From positions 1-62,003 of IMG/VR virus record IMGVR_UViG_3300007735_000920: a stretch of DNA of 62,003 nt. One strand, given 5' to 3'. Each line of letters begins with the position of its first letter. The first letter of the stretch is position 1. The stretch is from a virus. Below the pieces are notes generated by a model. It made no database searches, was not told the DNA's origin, and saw only the letters and a list, made by a program, of their open reading frames with translations. The translations under genes were made by a program, and so were the position numbers. Below are positions 9,492 through 17,854 of this stretch, in pieces.

Positions 9492-9905
9492 ATGACTAAC
9501 TGGCTAAAAAACAATTGGGCTACTTTGCTTGTGTTTGTTGTTGTATTATCCGCTGCTTTATGGATCAAAGGTAAATTTGATGAAAGCAATACAGAGGAAG
9601 TAAAGCAACAATATATAAAGCAAATGGAAGATCAAAGAAAGTCTTTTGATTCTCAAATAAAAGAGATAAATAAGATTAATGAAGAAGCTTTATCAAAACA
9701 AAAAGAGTTGGCTTTACAACATCAACAAACTTTAGAGAACCTACAACAGCAATTTGATGAAAAAGTATCTGAACTTGAAGAGTTGAAAAAACTAAAAGTA
9801 AAAGAACTTACAAAGCAGCTTACTGATGATCCAGAAGTTGCTGTTCATGAAATGGCTCATAAGTTTGGTTTTGATGTTGTCGTTGTTCCCGAGGAAGAAC
9901 CATGA
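9492..9905 (+). CDS. Inner-membrane spanin-like coiled-coil protein
   Basis: 137 residues. One N-terminal transmembrane segment (ATLLVFVVVLSAALWI, about 10-26) is followed by a long coiled coil (about 35-110) and an acidic tail. This is the layout of Rz-type i-spanins, which span the periplasm and drive outer-membrane fusion at lysis. The gene overlaps the next one by four bases (ATGA), and that next gene also encodes an exported coiled-coil protein, as expected for a spanin pair. The assignment is from topology and position only. Confidence 0.55.
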   Translation: MTNWLKNNWATLLVFVVVLSAALWIKGKFDESNTEEVKQQYIKQMEDQRKSFDSQIKEINKINEEALSKQKELALQHQQTLENLQQQFDEKVSELEELKKLKVKELTKQLTDDPEVAVHEMAHKFGFDVVVVPEEEP

Positions 9906-10333
9906 ATAAAATAATAGCATTTATATTATGTTTCTTGTTTCCTCTATCAGCGTTCGCAGATAACGGCAAAGTTGCTTCAATTAGAGAAAGCCAGAAAGCT
10001 CCATTTACAGGCTTTCTTTTTGATGCCGCAGCATTTGCTAAGATAGAAGTTGATAAACAAACCATTATTGAGAAATATGAACTTGAGAAAAAGTTATTAA
10101 TTGAAAAATGCGAGGCAGAGAAAAAGTTTCTAAATGAAACTTGTATCAACGAAAAAGATGTTTTAGTCAAAACAAACGACGTTGTTCTCAAAGGAAAAGA
10201 TGAAGAAATAACAAGGCTAAATAAAATTATTGCTGATATGGCTCCACCAAATAGAGGCTTATGGCTTGGGCTTGGTGCGGCAGCAGGAATAGCAATTAGT
10301 CTTACAACAGTCTATTTAGTAAAGAACTTATAG
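9902..10333 (+). CDS. Exported coiled-coil protein with C-terminal TM, spanin-type candidate
   Basis: 143 residues. Signal peptide MNKIIAFILCFLFPLSAFADN, then a conserved-looking APFTGFLFDAAAFAKI motif (phage proteins with APF-x-G-x-L followed by AAAKI are common next to lysis genes), a coiled coil (about 55-110) and a C-terminal transmembrane helix (LWLGLGAAAGIAISLTTVYLV). A periplasmic protein anchored at its C-terminus could be a u-spanin-like partner of the preceding protein. Translation is coupled through the ATGA overlap. Confidence 0.55.
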   Translation: MNKIIAFILCFLFPLSAFADNGKVASIRESQKAPFTGFLFDAAAFAKIEVDKQTIIEKYELEKKLLIEKCEAEKKFLNETCINEKDVLVKTNDVVLKGKDEEITRLNKIIADMAPPNRGLWLGLGAAAGIAISLTTVYLVKNL

Positions 10334-10345
10334 GAGTGCTAATGT

Positions 10346-10798
10346 ATGGGAATCAAAGAAACAATTTCAGACGCAATAAAGAAAGAGGGTCAAGTGCAAG
10401 TCCCAGAAGATAAACAAAATCGTTTTAATGTAATCTTCCAAAAAATGATGAGTGTGAGATGGTATATCACATTTATCACAATGATTACTTTACTTGCTAT
10501 TCTCTGCGGTATTGTGCTTTCTATTATGGTAAAAGCTGATATGGCTCAAGAGTGGAAAGAGATTTTATTGCTTATTCTTGGCGCTTTTATTGGTTCTTAT
10601 AACAGAGTTATTGACTTTTGGTTTAATAATTCACAAAGAGATCAGATAATGCTACAGAAGATTGATGAAGAAGACGATCCACCGGGAACTCCAAAATCAG
10701 ATACACTTACTGTCTCCCCAGCGCAAGACGCAATTGAAGTTAAAATGCCCGAACCTACACCAGTAAAATCAAAGGAAGAAAAAAATGAAGATAAGTGA
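10346..10798 (+). CDS. Two-TM membrane protein, holin candidate
   Basis: 150 residues with two hydrophobic helices (ITFITMITLLAILCGIVLSIMV near 38-60 and ILLLILGAFIGSYNRVIDFWF near 72-92) and a charged, Pro-rich C-terminal tail. The second helix and the NRVIDFWFNN sequence after it resemble small phage holin-like proteins. Position after endolysin and spanin-like genes supports a holin role. An ATG at 10342 is out of frame; the start at 10346 has AGGAG nine bases upstream. Its 3' end overlaps the next gene by 14 bases. Confidence 0.55.
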   Translation: MGIKETISDAIKKEGQVQVPEDKQNRFNVIFQKMMSVRWYITFITMITLLAILCGIVLSIMVKADMAQEWKEILLLILGAFIGSYNRVIDFWFNNSQRDQIMLQKIDEEDDPPGTPKSDTLTVSPAQDAIEVKMPEPTPVKSKEEKNEDK

Positions 10799-11123
10799 AC
10801 TCAAACAAATAATAAAAGAAGAACTACAAAAAGCCCTAGCGGAAGAAAAAGAACTAACAGCAAGAGAAAAGAAACTAGCAGCGATGCGTCCACCAGAGGA
10901 TAAAATTACTAGAGGTGATGTTATTGCAGCCGCACAAAAAAAGAAAGCTGGTCAACTAGATGAAGAAGAAGCACAACATCTTTCTAAAGCTGAAAAGAAA
11001 GAAAAAGAAAAAATTGTAAAAGGCATGAAAGACAAGAAGTCAGATTTTGAGAAAAGATACCCCGGTCGTGGTGAAGAAGTAATGTATGCAACTGCTACAA
11101 AAAAAGCTAAAGAAATAAAATAA
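10785..11123 (+). CDS. EE-helix leader protein with YATATK module
   Basis: 112 residues. Starts MKISELKQIIKEELQKALAE, the clearest copy of the window-wide amphipathic leader. The middle has an RGDVIAAAQKKK segment and the C-terminus holds KSDFEKRYPGRGEEVMYATA then TKKAKE, a module I recognise from many marine T4-like phage proteins of unknown function. Highly charged and mostly helical. Overlaps the holin candidate gene by 14 bases and shares its ribosome site region AAGGAAGAAAAA. Capsid cargo is an inference from the leader. Confidence 0.75.
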   Translation: MKISELKQIIKEELQKALAEEKELTAREKKLAAMRPPEDKITRGDVIAAAQKKKAGQLDEEEAQHLSKAEKKEKEKIVKGMKDKKSDFEKRYPGRGEEVMYATATKKAKEIK

Positions 11124-11126
11124 ATT

Positions 11127-11136
11127 ACTATATATT
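11127..11136 (+). promoter_or_regulatory. Late promoter variant ACTATATATT
   Basis: Same variant as the one before the tail-tube gene (30050). It lies just after the preceding stop codon and 33 bases before the ATG of the 33-residue peptide gene, which also has a near-perfect AAAGGAGGTG ribosome site at 11141-11150. Confidence 0.45.
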
Positions 11137-11159
11137 ATACAAAAGGAGGTGATGATAAC

Positions 11160-11261
11160 ATGGCTATTAAACCAAGCAAAATTCCAGTAAAGAATCCCGG
11201 TCCAAATGAGAAATCAGGCGGCAAGCTCAAGCCACTCGGCGGCGGCAAGAAAGGCAAATAA
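11160..11261 (+). CDS. 33-residue basic peptide in its own transcription unit
   Basis: Encodes 33 residues, MAIKPSKIPVKNPGPNEKSG to a GGGKKGK tail, with Lys, Gly and Pro making up most of it. I do not recognise it. Support for a real gene is strong from context: the best Shine-Dalgarno in the window (AAAGGAGGTG) nine bases upstream, a late-type promoter before it and a strong terminator 18 bases after its stop. That layout predicts high, independent late expression. A DNA- or RNA-binding or packaged peptide is possible given the charge, but that is a guess. Confidence 0.7.
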   Translation: MAIKPSKIPVKNPGPNEKSGGKLKPLGGGKKGK

Positions 11262-11279
11262 TCTAGAAATAGATTGAAT

Positions 11280-11315
11280 CCCCTGCAAGTTACTATTTAC
11301 TTGCAGGGGATTTTT
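11280..11315 (+). terminator. Terminator whose loop contains a late promoter element
   Basis: Perfect 10-bp stem CCCCTGCAAG (11280-11289) with CTTGCAGGGG (11300-11309), then ATTTTTG. The loop carries the late promoter core, with ACTATTTACT at 11292-11301 running into the 3' arm, 32 bases before the next ATG at 11324. A transcript from upstream should stop here, while one started from the loop promoter would lack the 5' arm and read on. Confidence 0.75.
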
Positions 11316-11323
11316 GTATATAA

Positions 11324-11584
11324 ATGAAACTAGAGATTCTGATAGAAATGTGTAAAGCAATGGGCGTACCATACGCATATCCACTTCCGCTTTATTACAC
11401 AGAAGATGAGCCAAGTGATGATGAACAATGTGATCCAAAGTATGCTACAATTTCTGTAAAAGAAGTGCCATATGATAATGTGCCAGATGGTGCTGCATAT
11501 CTAATGAACTACCAAATTTTTGAGAAAAATGAAAAACAAAGACCCAAACTTCGTACCAAAATTAGAAAAAGCTATAGAAAATAA
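11324..11584 (+). CDS. Small unknown protein
   Basis: 86 residues (MKLEILIEMCKAMGVPYAYP start) with an acidic middle and a basic C-terminus. No family recognised. It is the first gene after the terminator/promoter element and overlaps the next gene by 56 bases, which is unusual here. The ribosome site is weak (GGGG 15 bases upstream). The composition looks protein-like, so I keep it with moderate confidence. Confidence 0.5.
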   Translation: MKLEILIEMCKAMGVPYAYPLPLYYTEDEPSDDEQCDPKYATISVKEVPYDNVPDGAAYLMNYQIFEKNEKQRPKLRTKIRKSYRK

Positions 11585-11891
11585 ATATGGCGAGATTGCT
11601 ACAAGAAATCCTTCTTACTTCTGGGATGAAGAAAAAGAGAAGGCGTATATAGCCCAGCTAAAAGAAGAAACAGAAAAACCACCAGAATATACAACTATTC
11701 AATCAGATGGTTTTTTTATCAAAAAGAAACTATTTATGAAAGCGAATCAAAGAACATGCTCGCAATGCGAAAAATATTCTTTTGATTCCAAGGACGATTT
11801 ATACATAAACAAATTTGAGACTTGTTTCAAGTGTTATGTAATTTACATTGAAGGCAGAGAAGAAAAATGGCTGAAAAAGAAAACTCCGTAA
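11529..11891 (+). CDS. Zinc-ribbon-like conserved phage protein
   Basis: 120 residues. N-terminal helical part (MKNKDPNFVPKLEKAIENKY, then FWDEEKEKAYIAQLKEE) is followed by a possible four-Cys zinc site: CSQC near 76-79 and CFKC near 101-104. The N-terminal part resembles small proteins encoded just before the packaging genes of other T4-like phages. I start it at the ATG at 11529, not the upstream TTG. Overlaps the next gene by 25 bases. Function unknown. Confidence 0.65.
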   Translation: MKNKDPNFVPKLEKAIENKYGEIATRNPSYFWDEEKEKAYIAQLKEETEKPPEYTTIQSDGFFIKKKLFMKANQRTCSQCEKYSFDSKDDLYINKFETCFKCYVIYIEGREEKWLKKKTP

Positions 11892-12430
11892 CCACTTATG
11901 ATATAGTAAAAGCGCTATCACAAGCTGCCTCTGTATATGATGGTGCTCATGATAAAGATGGCGAACCAGTAAAAGCTGGTCTTTCCAGAGAAGAAGGAAA
12001 CCCTCTTCTTGACAAAAGATGCATTGATGGTTTCAAGGTAAAGTTTGGTGGTCAGCACATGATACTGACTTATCACACAGAGTGCCTTCTCTCTGATATA
12101 CACAAGATGGGCATTGAAAAGTATGAAAACGAGATTGAAGGTCATATAAAAGACATTATAAATTTCATCAAGAAAGATTATAAGAATCATGCCAAAGGCT
12201 CAGTTTCTCTTACTCAAGAAGGCGAAACAGACATTTTGATTGAGCCAGTATCAAGAATCCGCACCACGGTTAGAGCAGTTGCTAAATTCAAGATCGGCTC
12301 TATAAAAGATATGGATGAAATGCCCGGTAAAAGAGATGATAGAAAAGATGTAAAGTCTCACAACGAATTAGGCGGGCTTGGTGGTAAAAGACCATCAAAT
12401 GATACAAGAAAGAAAACAGATGAAGATTAA
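11867..12430 (+). CDS. Unknown protein encoded before large terminase
   Basis: 187 residues, soluble, charged, with a Gly/Lys/Asp-rich C-terminal tail (from about 150). Residues 45-150 could form an alpha/beta domain (GFKVKFGGQHMILTYHTECL, ILIEPVSRIRTTVRAVAKFK). It sits where T4 has small terminase gp16 and its stop overlaps the terminase start by one base. I cannot show the helix-turn-helix expected of gp16, so small terminase is only a positional possibility. Confidence 0.7.
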   Translation: MAEKENSVTTYDIVKALSQAASVYDGAHDKDGEPVKAGLSREEGNPLLDKRCIDGFKVKFGGQHMILTYHTECLLSDIHKMGIEKYENEIEGHIKDIINFIKKDYKNHAKGSVSLTQEGETDILIEPVSRIRTTVRAVAKFKIGSIKDMDEMPGKRDDRKDVKSHNELGGLGGKRPSNDTRKKTDED

Positions 12431-14007
12431 TGGATACAATTTTTACCAAAGAAGATATAAAGAGAGAGATTGTTCGCTGCGGTAAAGATCCAGTTTACTT
12501 CATTAGTAATTTTGCACGTATTTCACACCCAATAAAAGGCACCATCCAATTCAACCTGTATCCCTTTCAACAACAAGTTGTAAGAGATTTCGTATCTCAT
12601 CGTTTCGTTGTTGTCAACAAAGGTCGTCAGCTTGGTCTTTCAACCACAACAGCAGCTTATGTTGCTTGGATGATGCTTTTTTATAGAGAAAAAAGTATTC
12701 TTGTTGTTGCAACAAAATTGGCAACTGCTGCCAACTTGGTTAGAAAAGTAAAATCTATTATAAAGAACTTGCCACCTTGGTTGGCTGTATCAAAGATAAA
12801 ATTTGACAATAAGAATTCATTTGAGTTAGAAAATGGCTCATGGGTAAAGGCTTCTTCTACTTCTGGCGATGCTGGTCGTTCTGAAGCTCTTTCTTTGCTA
12901 ATCGTTGACGAAGCTGCACACATTGAAAACATGGATGAAATGTGGGCTGCTATGTATCCAACGCTTTCTACTGGTGGTCGTTGTATTGCCATTTCAACAC
13001 CGTATGGCGTTGGTAACTGGTTCCATAAAACTTATACAGATGCAGAATCTGGAAAGAACGATTTCTATCCAGTAAAACTATTTTGGAATGTTCATCCCGA
13101 CAGAGATCAAGCATGGTTTGAGAAAGAAACCAAAAACATGCCAGAACGTCAAATTGCTCAAGAACTTGAGTGTTCTTTCAACGCATCTGGTGGAACGGTT
13201 GTATCTGGCAGAGATTTGGAAAGATTAGAAAAACTTACCAAAGAACCAAAATATAAAACAGGTTTTGATAGAAACTTCTGGATTTGGGAAAACTACGATC
13301 CCAGCAAAAAATATATGTTAGTAGCAGACGTTGCCCGAGGTGACGGAACAGACTATTCAACTTTCCATATATTTGATATAGAGTCAATGGAGCAAGTTGC
13401 TGAATACCAAGGCAAACTTCCACTAGATGAATTTTCTAGACTAATAAATGATTGTGGTAGAGAATATGGTTCTTGTTTGGCAGTTGTAGAAAACAATTCA
13501 TTTGGCGTTGGCGTAGCCAATAAAATAAAGGAACTTGGTTATCCTAATATATTCTACTCAAATAAAAATTTTGAATTTATAGACCAAATGACAGCGGAAG
13601 GATTATCAATCAATTCCCCCGGCGTCTATGTTTCAATGAAAACAAGACCGCTCATTATTGCAAAATTTGAGGAATTTATTAGAAACAATTATCTAAAAAT
13701 AAACTCAAAAAGATTGATGAACGAATTGACAACATTTATTTGGAATCACGGCAGAGCAGAAGCGCAAAGAAGCTATAATGACGACTTGGTTATGCCTTGC
13801 GCTATCGCATGTTGGATAAGAGATACTGCTATACAAACAGGCATAAAAGATTTACAATATAGAACTGCAATGATAAACTCAATTTCAGTTGGTTCTTCTT
13901 TTATAAATACAAAAATTGCAGGTATGCAAGGATATAGACAGCCAAAAACTGATCTGATGAATAAGTACTTAGAGTACCAACAACACTCTTGGATTATAAA
14001 GGCGTAA
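12430..14007 (+). CDS. Large terminase (gp17-like) ATPase-nuclease
   Basis: 525 residues, the size of the family. Motor domain: adenine-binding YPFQQQVV near 36, Walker A region NKGRQLGLSTTT near 60-71, Walker B LLIVDEAAH near 157-165, coupling motif STPYG. Nuclease domain (from about 295): metal ligands in VADVARGDGTDYS, VVENNSFG and YNDDLVM. It translocates and cuts phage DNA during head filling. The usual Walker A lysine (T4 RQLGKT) is replaced by Leu (RQLGLS); a Lys lies earlier in NKGRQ. Portal gene follows after 4 bases. Confidence 0.95.
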   Translation: MDTIFTKEDIKREIVRCGKDPVYFISNFARISHPIKGTIQFNLYPFQQQVVRDFVSHRFVVVNKGRQLGLSTTTAAYVAWMMLFYREKSILVVATKLATAANLVRKVKSIIKNLPPWLAVSKIKFDNKNSFELENGSWVKASSTSGDAGRSEALSLLIVDEAAHIENMDEMWAAMYPTLSTGGRCIAISTPYGVGNWFHKTYTDAESGKNDFYPVKLFWNVHPDRDQAWFEKETKNMPERQIAQELECSFNASGGTVVSGRDLERLEKLTKEPKYKTGFDRNFWIWENYDPSKKYMLVADVARGDGTDYSTFHIFDIESMEQVAEYQGKLPLDEFSRLINDCGREYGSCLAVVENNSFGVGVANKIKELGYPNIFYSNKNFEFIDQMTAEGLSINSPGVYVSMKTRPLIIAKFEEFIRNNYLKINSKRLMNELTTFIWNHGRAEAQRSYNDDLVMPCAIACWIRDTAIQTGIKDLQYRTAMINSISVGSSFINTKIAGMQGYRQPKTDLMNKYLEYQQHSWIIKA

Positions 14008-14011
14008 AAAA

Positions 14012-16069
14012 ATGGCAAGAAATATAGCTGGTGATAATAATACTAAAAATAGTCTTTCGCCTTTATTCAAGAAGCTTACAAAGCTTTTTTCGGGTCCAAT
14101 TGTAAATTATAATCAACAATACCAAAGAGCATTTAGAAGAAATCAATTAGATAAATTTGCTTCTAAATTCAATTCAATGGCTGGATTTGAGTTGCGAAAG
14201 ACAACTTATAATCCTTTTGATGCAATGAGAACAAATCTCATGGCAAATCAAAACCGTGGTGAAAGATATAGTGATTTTGATCAAATGGAATTTTATCCAA
14301 TACTTGCCTCTGCACTAGATGTTTATGCAGACGAAATGACGACTCACAGTGAATTGTCGCCATTGTTGAATATAAAATGTCCAAACGATGAAATAAAAGA
14401 AATTATTAAAATCTTGTTCCATGATGTTCTGAACATTGATTCCAATCTATTCGGTTGGTGCAGAACAATGTGCAAATACGGCGATTTCTTTCTTTATTTA
14501 GATGTTGATGAAACCGTAGGCATAAAATCTGTAATTGGTTTGCCTCCTGAAGAAATTGAAAGATTAGAAGGTGAGGACGAAACAAATCCAAATTATGTTC
14601 AATTTCAATGGAACTCTGGTGGTATGACATTTGAGAATTGGCAAATGGCTCACTTTAGAATTCTTGGTAATGACAAGTTTGCTCCTTATGGAACTTCTGT
14701 CCTTGATCCTGCTAGAAGAATTTGGCGTCAGTTGTCCATGATGGAAGACGCAATGATGAGCTTCCGTATTATTCGCGCTCCAGACAGAAGATTGTTCAAG
14801 ATTGACGTTTCTGGTATTCCTCCAGAAGATGTTGAGCAATACATGCAAAAAGTTATTACCCAACTAAAACGCCATCAAGTTGTCGATCCAGATACAGGTC
14901 GTGTTGATTTGCGTTATAATCCAATGAGCGTGGAAGAAGATTATTATATTCCAGTTCGTGCTGGTTCTTTGTCTGACATTTCAAGTGTTGCTGGTCAATC
15001 AAACGCAATGAACGTTGATGACATTAATTATCTAAAAGAAAACCTATATGCCGCAATCAAGATTCCTAAATCTTATCTTACAAGAGGTGAAGGTGGCGAT
15101 GCAAAAACGAATCTTTCTCAATTAGATGTTAGATTTGCTAGAACAGTTTTGCGCCTCCAAAGGGCAATTGTTGCTGAATTAGAAAAGATCGCAATGATTC
15201 ACCTATATGTTCTTGGCTATAGAGGCGAGGACATTTTATCTTTCAAGCTTGAACTAAACAATCCATCCAAGATTGCACAAATGCAAGAGCTTGAATTCTG
15301 GAAAGTCAAATTTGAGACAAACAATGCCGCCAAAGAAGCTGGATTTAGCAGCAGATGGTCAGCTAAACACGTTCTCAATCTTACTGAAGAAGAATTTGTC
15401 AGAAATATTTATGATAAGTTCTATGATAAGAAGATAAATGCTGCATTAGAAGGTGAATCAGGTGCAGGCGAAGGCGAAGTTCCCGGTGCAGCCTCAACTG
15501 GCGCTGGCGGCACATTAGGTGGTTTAGGTGGTCTAGGCGAACTTGGCGGTGAGGGCGAAGTACCCGCAGAAACTCCAGCGGGTCCAACACCAGAGGGAAC
15601 CCCACCAGCAGGCGAAACAGAAGCCCCAGCAGCCCCAGAAGCTCCAGAGGCACCAGAAGCTCCAGCCGCTCCAGCAGGCGGCGGCGAAGAATCGCCACTT
15701 CTAATAACTCCAGCAGGCAGAAGAGGTTATAATTGGGATGCCATAATGAATTTTGATTCAGGTGTCAAATATGAAAATAGTAAAGGTCAAACAACAACCA
15801 CAGCCTCAAAAGGTAAAATATACACACCAGTAAAAAATGATCAAAGAGGTGGTTCTGGTCCAAGAAAGAAAAACATGTCAAGCGCCGGGGGTAAGATTGA
15901 AACTTCCAATAGAGCTATGAATCCAAGCGCTTCTGAAGAGAGAAGAGTGGCAAGAGGTTTAATGGAATCTGATTCTAGAGAAACATTATATATGCTGTTA
16001 GAACAACGCATGAATAAAATAAATCAAGAAGTGAAAGAGATTTCTAAAAAAGTAGATCCCGAAGATTAG
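14012..16069 (+). CDS. Portal protein (gp20-like) with long C-terminal extension
   Basis: 685 residues. Residues 60-490 match the T4 gp20 portal core: FYPILASALDVYADEMTT, the DDINYLKENLYAAIKIPKSY segment and the clip/stem helices around LDVRFARTVLRLQRAI. It forms the dodecameric vertex through which DNA enters. Beyond about 495 is an extension absent from T4: a Gly/Ala/Pro/Glu-rich low-complexity stretch (about 495-570), a basic Ser/Gly region, and a terminal helix with LMESDSRETLYMLLEQRM that resembles the leader helices found elsewhere in this window. Downstream of terminase by 4 bases, followed by a late promoter. Confidence 0.93.
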   Translation: MARNIAGDNNTKNSLSPLFKKLTKLFSGPIVNYNQQYQRAFRRNQLDKFASKFNSMAGFELRKTTYNPFDAMRTNLMANQNRGERYSDFDQMEFYPILASALDVYADEMTTHSELSPLLNIKCPNDEIKEIIKILFHDVLNIDSNLFGWCRTMCKYGDFFLYLDVDETVGIKSVIGLPPEEIERLEGEDETNPNYVQFQWNSGGMTFENWQMAHFRILGNDKFAPYGTSVLDPARRIWRQLSMMEDAMMSFRIIRAPDRRLFKIDVSGIPPEDVEQYMQKVITQLKRHQVVDPDTGRVDLRYNPMSVEEDYYIPVRAGSLSDISSVAGQSNAMNVDDINYLKENLYAAIKIPKSYLTRGEGGDAKTNLSQLDVRFARTVLRLQRAIVAELEKIAMIHLYVLGYRGEDILSFKLELNNPSKIAQMQELEFWKVKFETNNAAKEAGFSSRWSAKHVLNLTEEEFVRNIYDKFYDKKINAALEGESGAGEGEVPGAASTGAGGTLGGLGGLGELGGEGEVPAETPAGPTPEGTPPAGETEAPAAPEAPEAPEAPAAPAGGGEESPLLITPAGRRGYNWDAIMNFDSGVKYENSKGQTTTTASKGKIYTPVKNDQRGGSGPRKKNMSSAGGKIETSNRAMNPSASEERRVARGLMESDSRETLYMLLEQRMNKINQEVKEISKKVDPED

Positions 16070-16074
16070 GATAC

Positions 16075-16084
16075 ACTATTTATA
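16075..16084 (+). promoter_or_regulatory. Late promoter ACTATTTATA
   Basis: Exact consensus, five bases after the portal stop and 27 bases before the ATG at 16102. Confidence 0.65.
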
Positions 16085-16101
16085 GTAGCGGAGTTTATTA
16101 G

Positions 16102-16932
16102 ATGAAATTCAAGCATAATAAAAGAAGAAATAGTGCCTTTTTGTATGAAGCTCTTGTAAGAGAGCTTGTAAAGAGCGCCATGAAAAAAGATGATAACAGA
16201 AAGCAAATCACAATTGATTTGATGAAGAAGTATTTTCATGCTGATTCTCCGCTTGGTAAAGAGCTAAAAGTTTATAAAGCACTTTATGAAACAACCAATC
16301 TTTCTCCAGAAGATGCCGAAAGATTACTTTATGAAGCTAAAAGAACATTTTTTGGTGTTGGTTTCGCTAGCCCGCAAGAAATATATGACGAACAAAGCCA
16401 GTTGATTGCTGCCGTAAACAAAAAACTATCTCCTTCAGTATTTTCTAATTTTGTTCCGAACTATAAAAGTATTGCCACAATCCAACAAATCTTCTCAAAA
16501 GAAGTTTCTATTCCAAATAGAATAATGCTTGAAAGAAAAATTCTCGATGATCTTTGCTCTAAGAAACTAATTGTTGAAAAGAAAGAAGAAAAGCTAAAGA
16601 TAAACGATCTTGTTATGAAAACAGCCATAAAGTCTTTCAATAAAAAATATGATAAACTCAATGAAAATCAAAAGAAACTAATTTCCAAGTTTCTTGTAAA
16701 GAGCGAAGAAACGGAAGCAGATTTACGCTTGTTTGTTTCAGAAGAGTTATCAAGAATAAAGAATAAATTATCTTCGTCTCTTACAATAAAAGAATTTGCT
16801 GAAGATAATATAATGAAACAAAAAGCTCAAAAGACTTTATTATTGATTGAAGAAACATTAAAAAGCGAAATAGATGAAGAAGAAGTTTCTTTGGTATTGA
16901 AACTTCAAGAACTAGAAAAGGAACTAGGCTAA
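16102..16932 (+). CDS. Conserved head-region protein of unknown function
   Basis: 276 residues, helical and charged. The N-terminus (MKFKHNKRRNSAFLYEALVR) resembles a protein found in the same place, between portal and prohead protease, in other marine T4-like phages. No catalytic motif. Position in the head-morphogenesis cluster suggests a prohead core or head-assembly role, by context only. Its stop overlaps the next start by one base. Confidence 0.8.
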   Translation: MKFKHNKRRNSAFLYEALVRELVKSAMKKDDNRKQITIDLMKKYFHADSPLGKELKVYKALYETTNLSPEDAERLLYEAKRTFFGVGFASPQEIYDEQSQLIAAVNKKLSPSVFSNFVPNYKSIATIQQIFSKEVSIPNRIMLERKILDDLCSKKLIVEKKEEKLKINDLVMKTAIKSFNKKYDKLNENQKKLISKFLVKSEETEADLRLFVSEELSRIKNKLSSSLTIKEFAEDNIMKQKAQKTLLLIEETLKSEIDEEEVSLVLKLQELEKELG

Positions 16933-17552
16933 TGGCTATAGAGATTGTTGTCGGTAATAAAGAAATAGAGGCAACAAAAATGCCACCAGATTCTTTGGGG
17001 CTAAACCCTATCCAGCCGGATGCACCAGTTGCTGATGGTGGAAAAGGTATAAAACTTATACTTAATGGGTATTTCTTTTCTATAAAACTAAACGCCAGAA
17101 AAACCTTAGATGGCAACATCATGGTCTATGATCATCCAAACATAGACATTGTTATCATGCCAACAAAAAATAAAATAATCTCAATGCCAAAGAAAAGCTA
17201 TTATCACGACACTTATCCAGTGCAAAAGCGTTTCTTTGACTTTCTTGAAAGCAGAGGTGCAACCGTTTTAGGTTCGACTAGAGGCGGCGTTGTTTATAAC
17301 TCTTTAGAAACATATTATCCAACCAACGAAGAGTTGGATGTTTTACAAGTTATATTATTATTAACAAAGAAGTTTCTCGAAGAAGAAACAGAAAATTCCA
17401 TGACTGAAAGAGAATACGAAGAAGAGGTCGAACAACTTTATACAAATCCAGATGATGATGACTCTACTGAATTAGGCGAAGTTCCTCAAGCCAAAAAGAA
17501 GGGCGCAATCGATCCAAATTACAAACCATACAACTTGTTATACAGGTTCTAA
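16932..17552 (+). CDS. Unknown head-cluster protein
   Basis: 206 residues. Residues 35-150 look like a mixed alpha/beta domain (IKLILNGYFFSIKLNARKTL, NIDIVIMPTKNKIISMPKKS), then an acidic segment (EEEVEQLYTNPDDDDST) and a basic end. No family recognised. One-base overlaps on both sides show tight coupling with its neighbours. Confidence 0.75.
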   Translation: MAIEIVVGNKEIEATKMPPDSLGLNPIQPDAPVADGGKGIKLILNGYFFSIKLNARKTLDGNIMVYDHPNIDIVIMPTKNKIISMPKKSYYHDTYPVQKRFFDFLESRGATVLGSTRGGVVYNSLETYYPTNEELDVLQVILLLTKKFLEEETENSMTEREYEEEVEQLYTNPDDDDSTELGEVPQAKKKGAIDPNYKPYNLLYRF

Positions 17553-17854
17553 TGCAATTATTATATTTTATTCTGATCTGCTATGGTCTTACGCAGATAA
17601 TTTGTTATGGTAAGATTTTTGATAACATAAGACCAAAAGCAGAAAGTTATAATGGACTAGGCTTATTGTTTCACTGTTCAATGTGCATGGGATTCCATGT
17701 CGGACTTTTTGTATATCTATTTTCAGTTTTTAGCAAACTATTTACTTTTGATTTCAGTTTTATAGACATGTTTTTTATGGCATGTATTAGTTCTGGAACT
17801 AGTTATATTTTAGACAAACTCATAGATGATAATGGATTGAGGATAAACAAATGA
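17552..17854 (+). CDS. Small membrane protein
   Basis: 100 residues with about three hydrophobic helices (LLYFILICYGLTQIICY, VGLFVYLFSVFSKLF, FIDMFFMACISSGTSYIL) and a conserved-looking FHCSMCMGFHVG segment, typical of small phage inner-membrane proteins. Its location among head genes is unexplained; T4 gp40 is a membrane protein for prohead initiation, so a similar role is conceivable but unproven. Confidence 0.65.
   Translation: MQLLYFILICYGLTQIICYGKIFDNIRPKAESYNGLGLLFHCSMCMGFHVGLFVYLFSVFSKLFTFDFSFIDMFFMACISSGTSYILDKLIDDNGLRINK

Noticed and set aside
11729-11738. ACTATTTATG inside the zinc-ribbon-like gene; similar hits at 17737-17746 and 47717-47726
   Set aside because: They lie inside coding regions without a start codon at the expected distance, so I treat them as chance matches in AT-rich DNA.
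15399-15698. Possible recombination hotspot in the repetitive portal segment
   Set aside because: The Ala/Pro/Glu codon repetition is short and imperfect; nothing beyond low complexity is shown.
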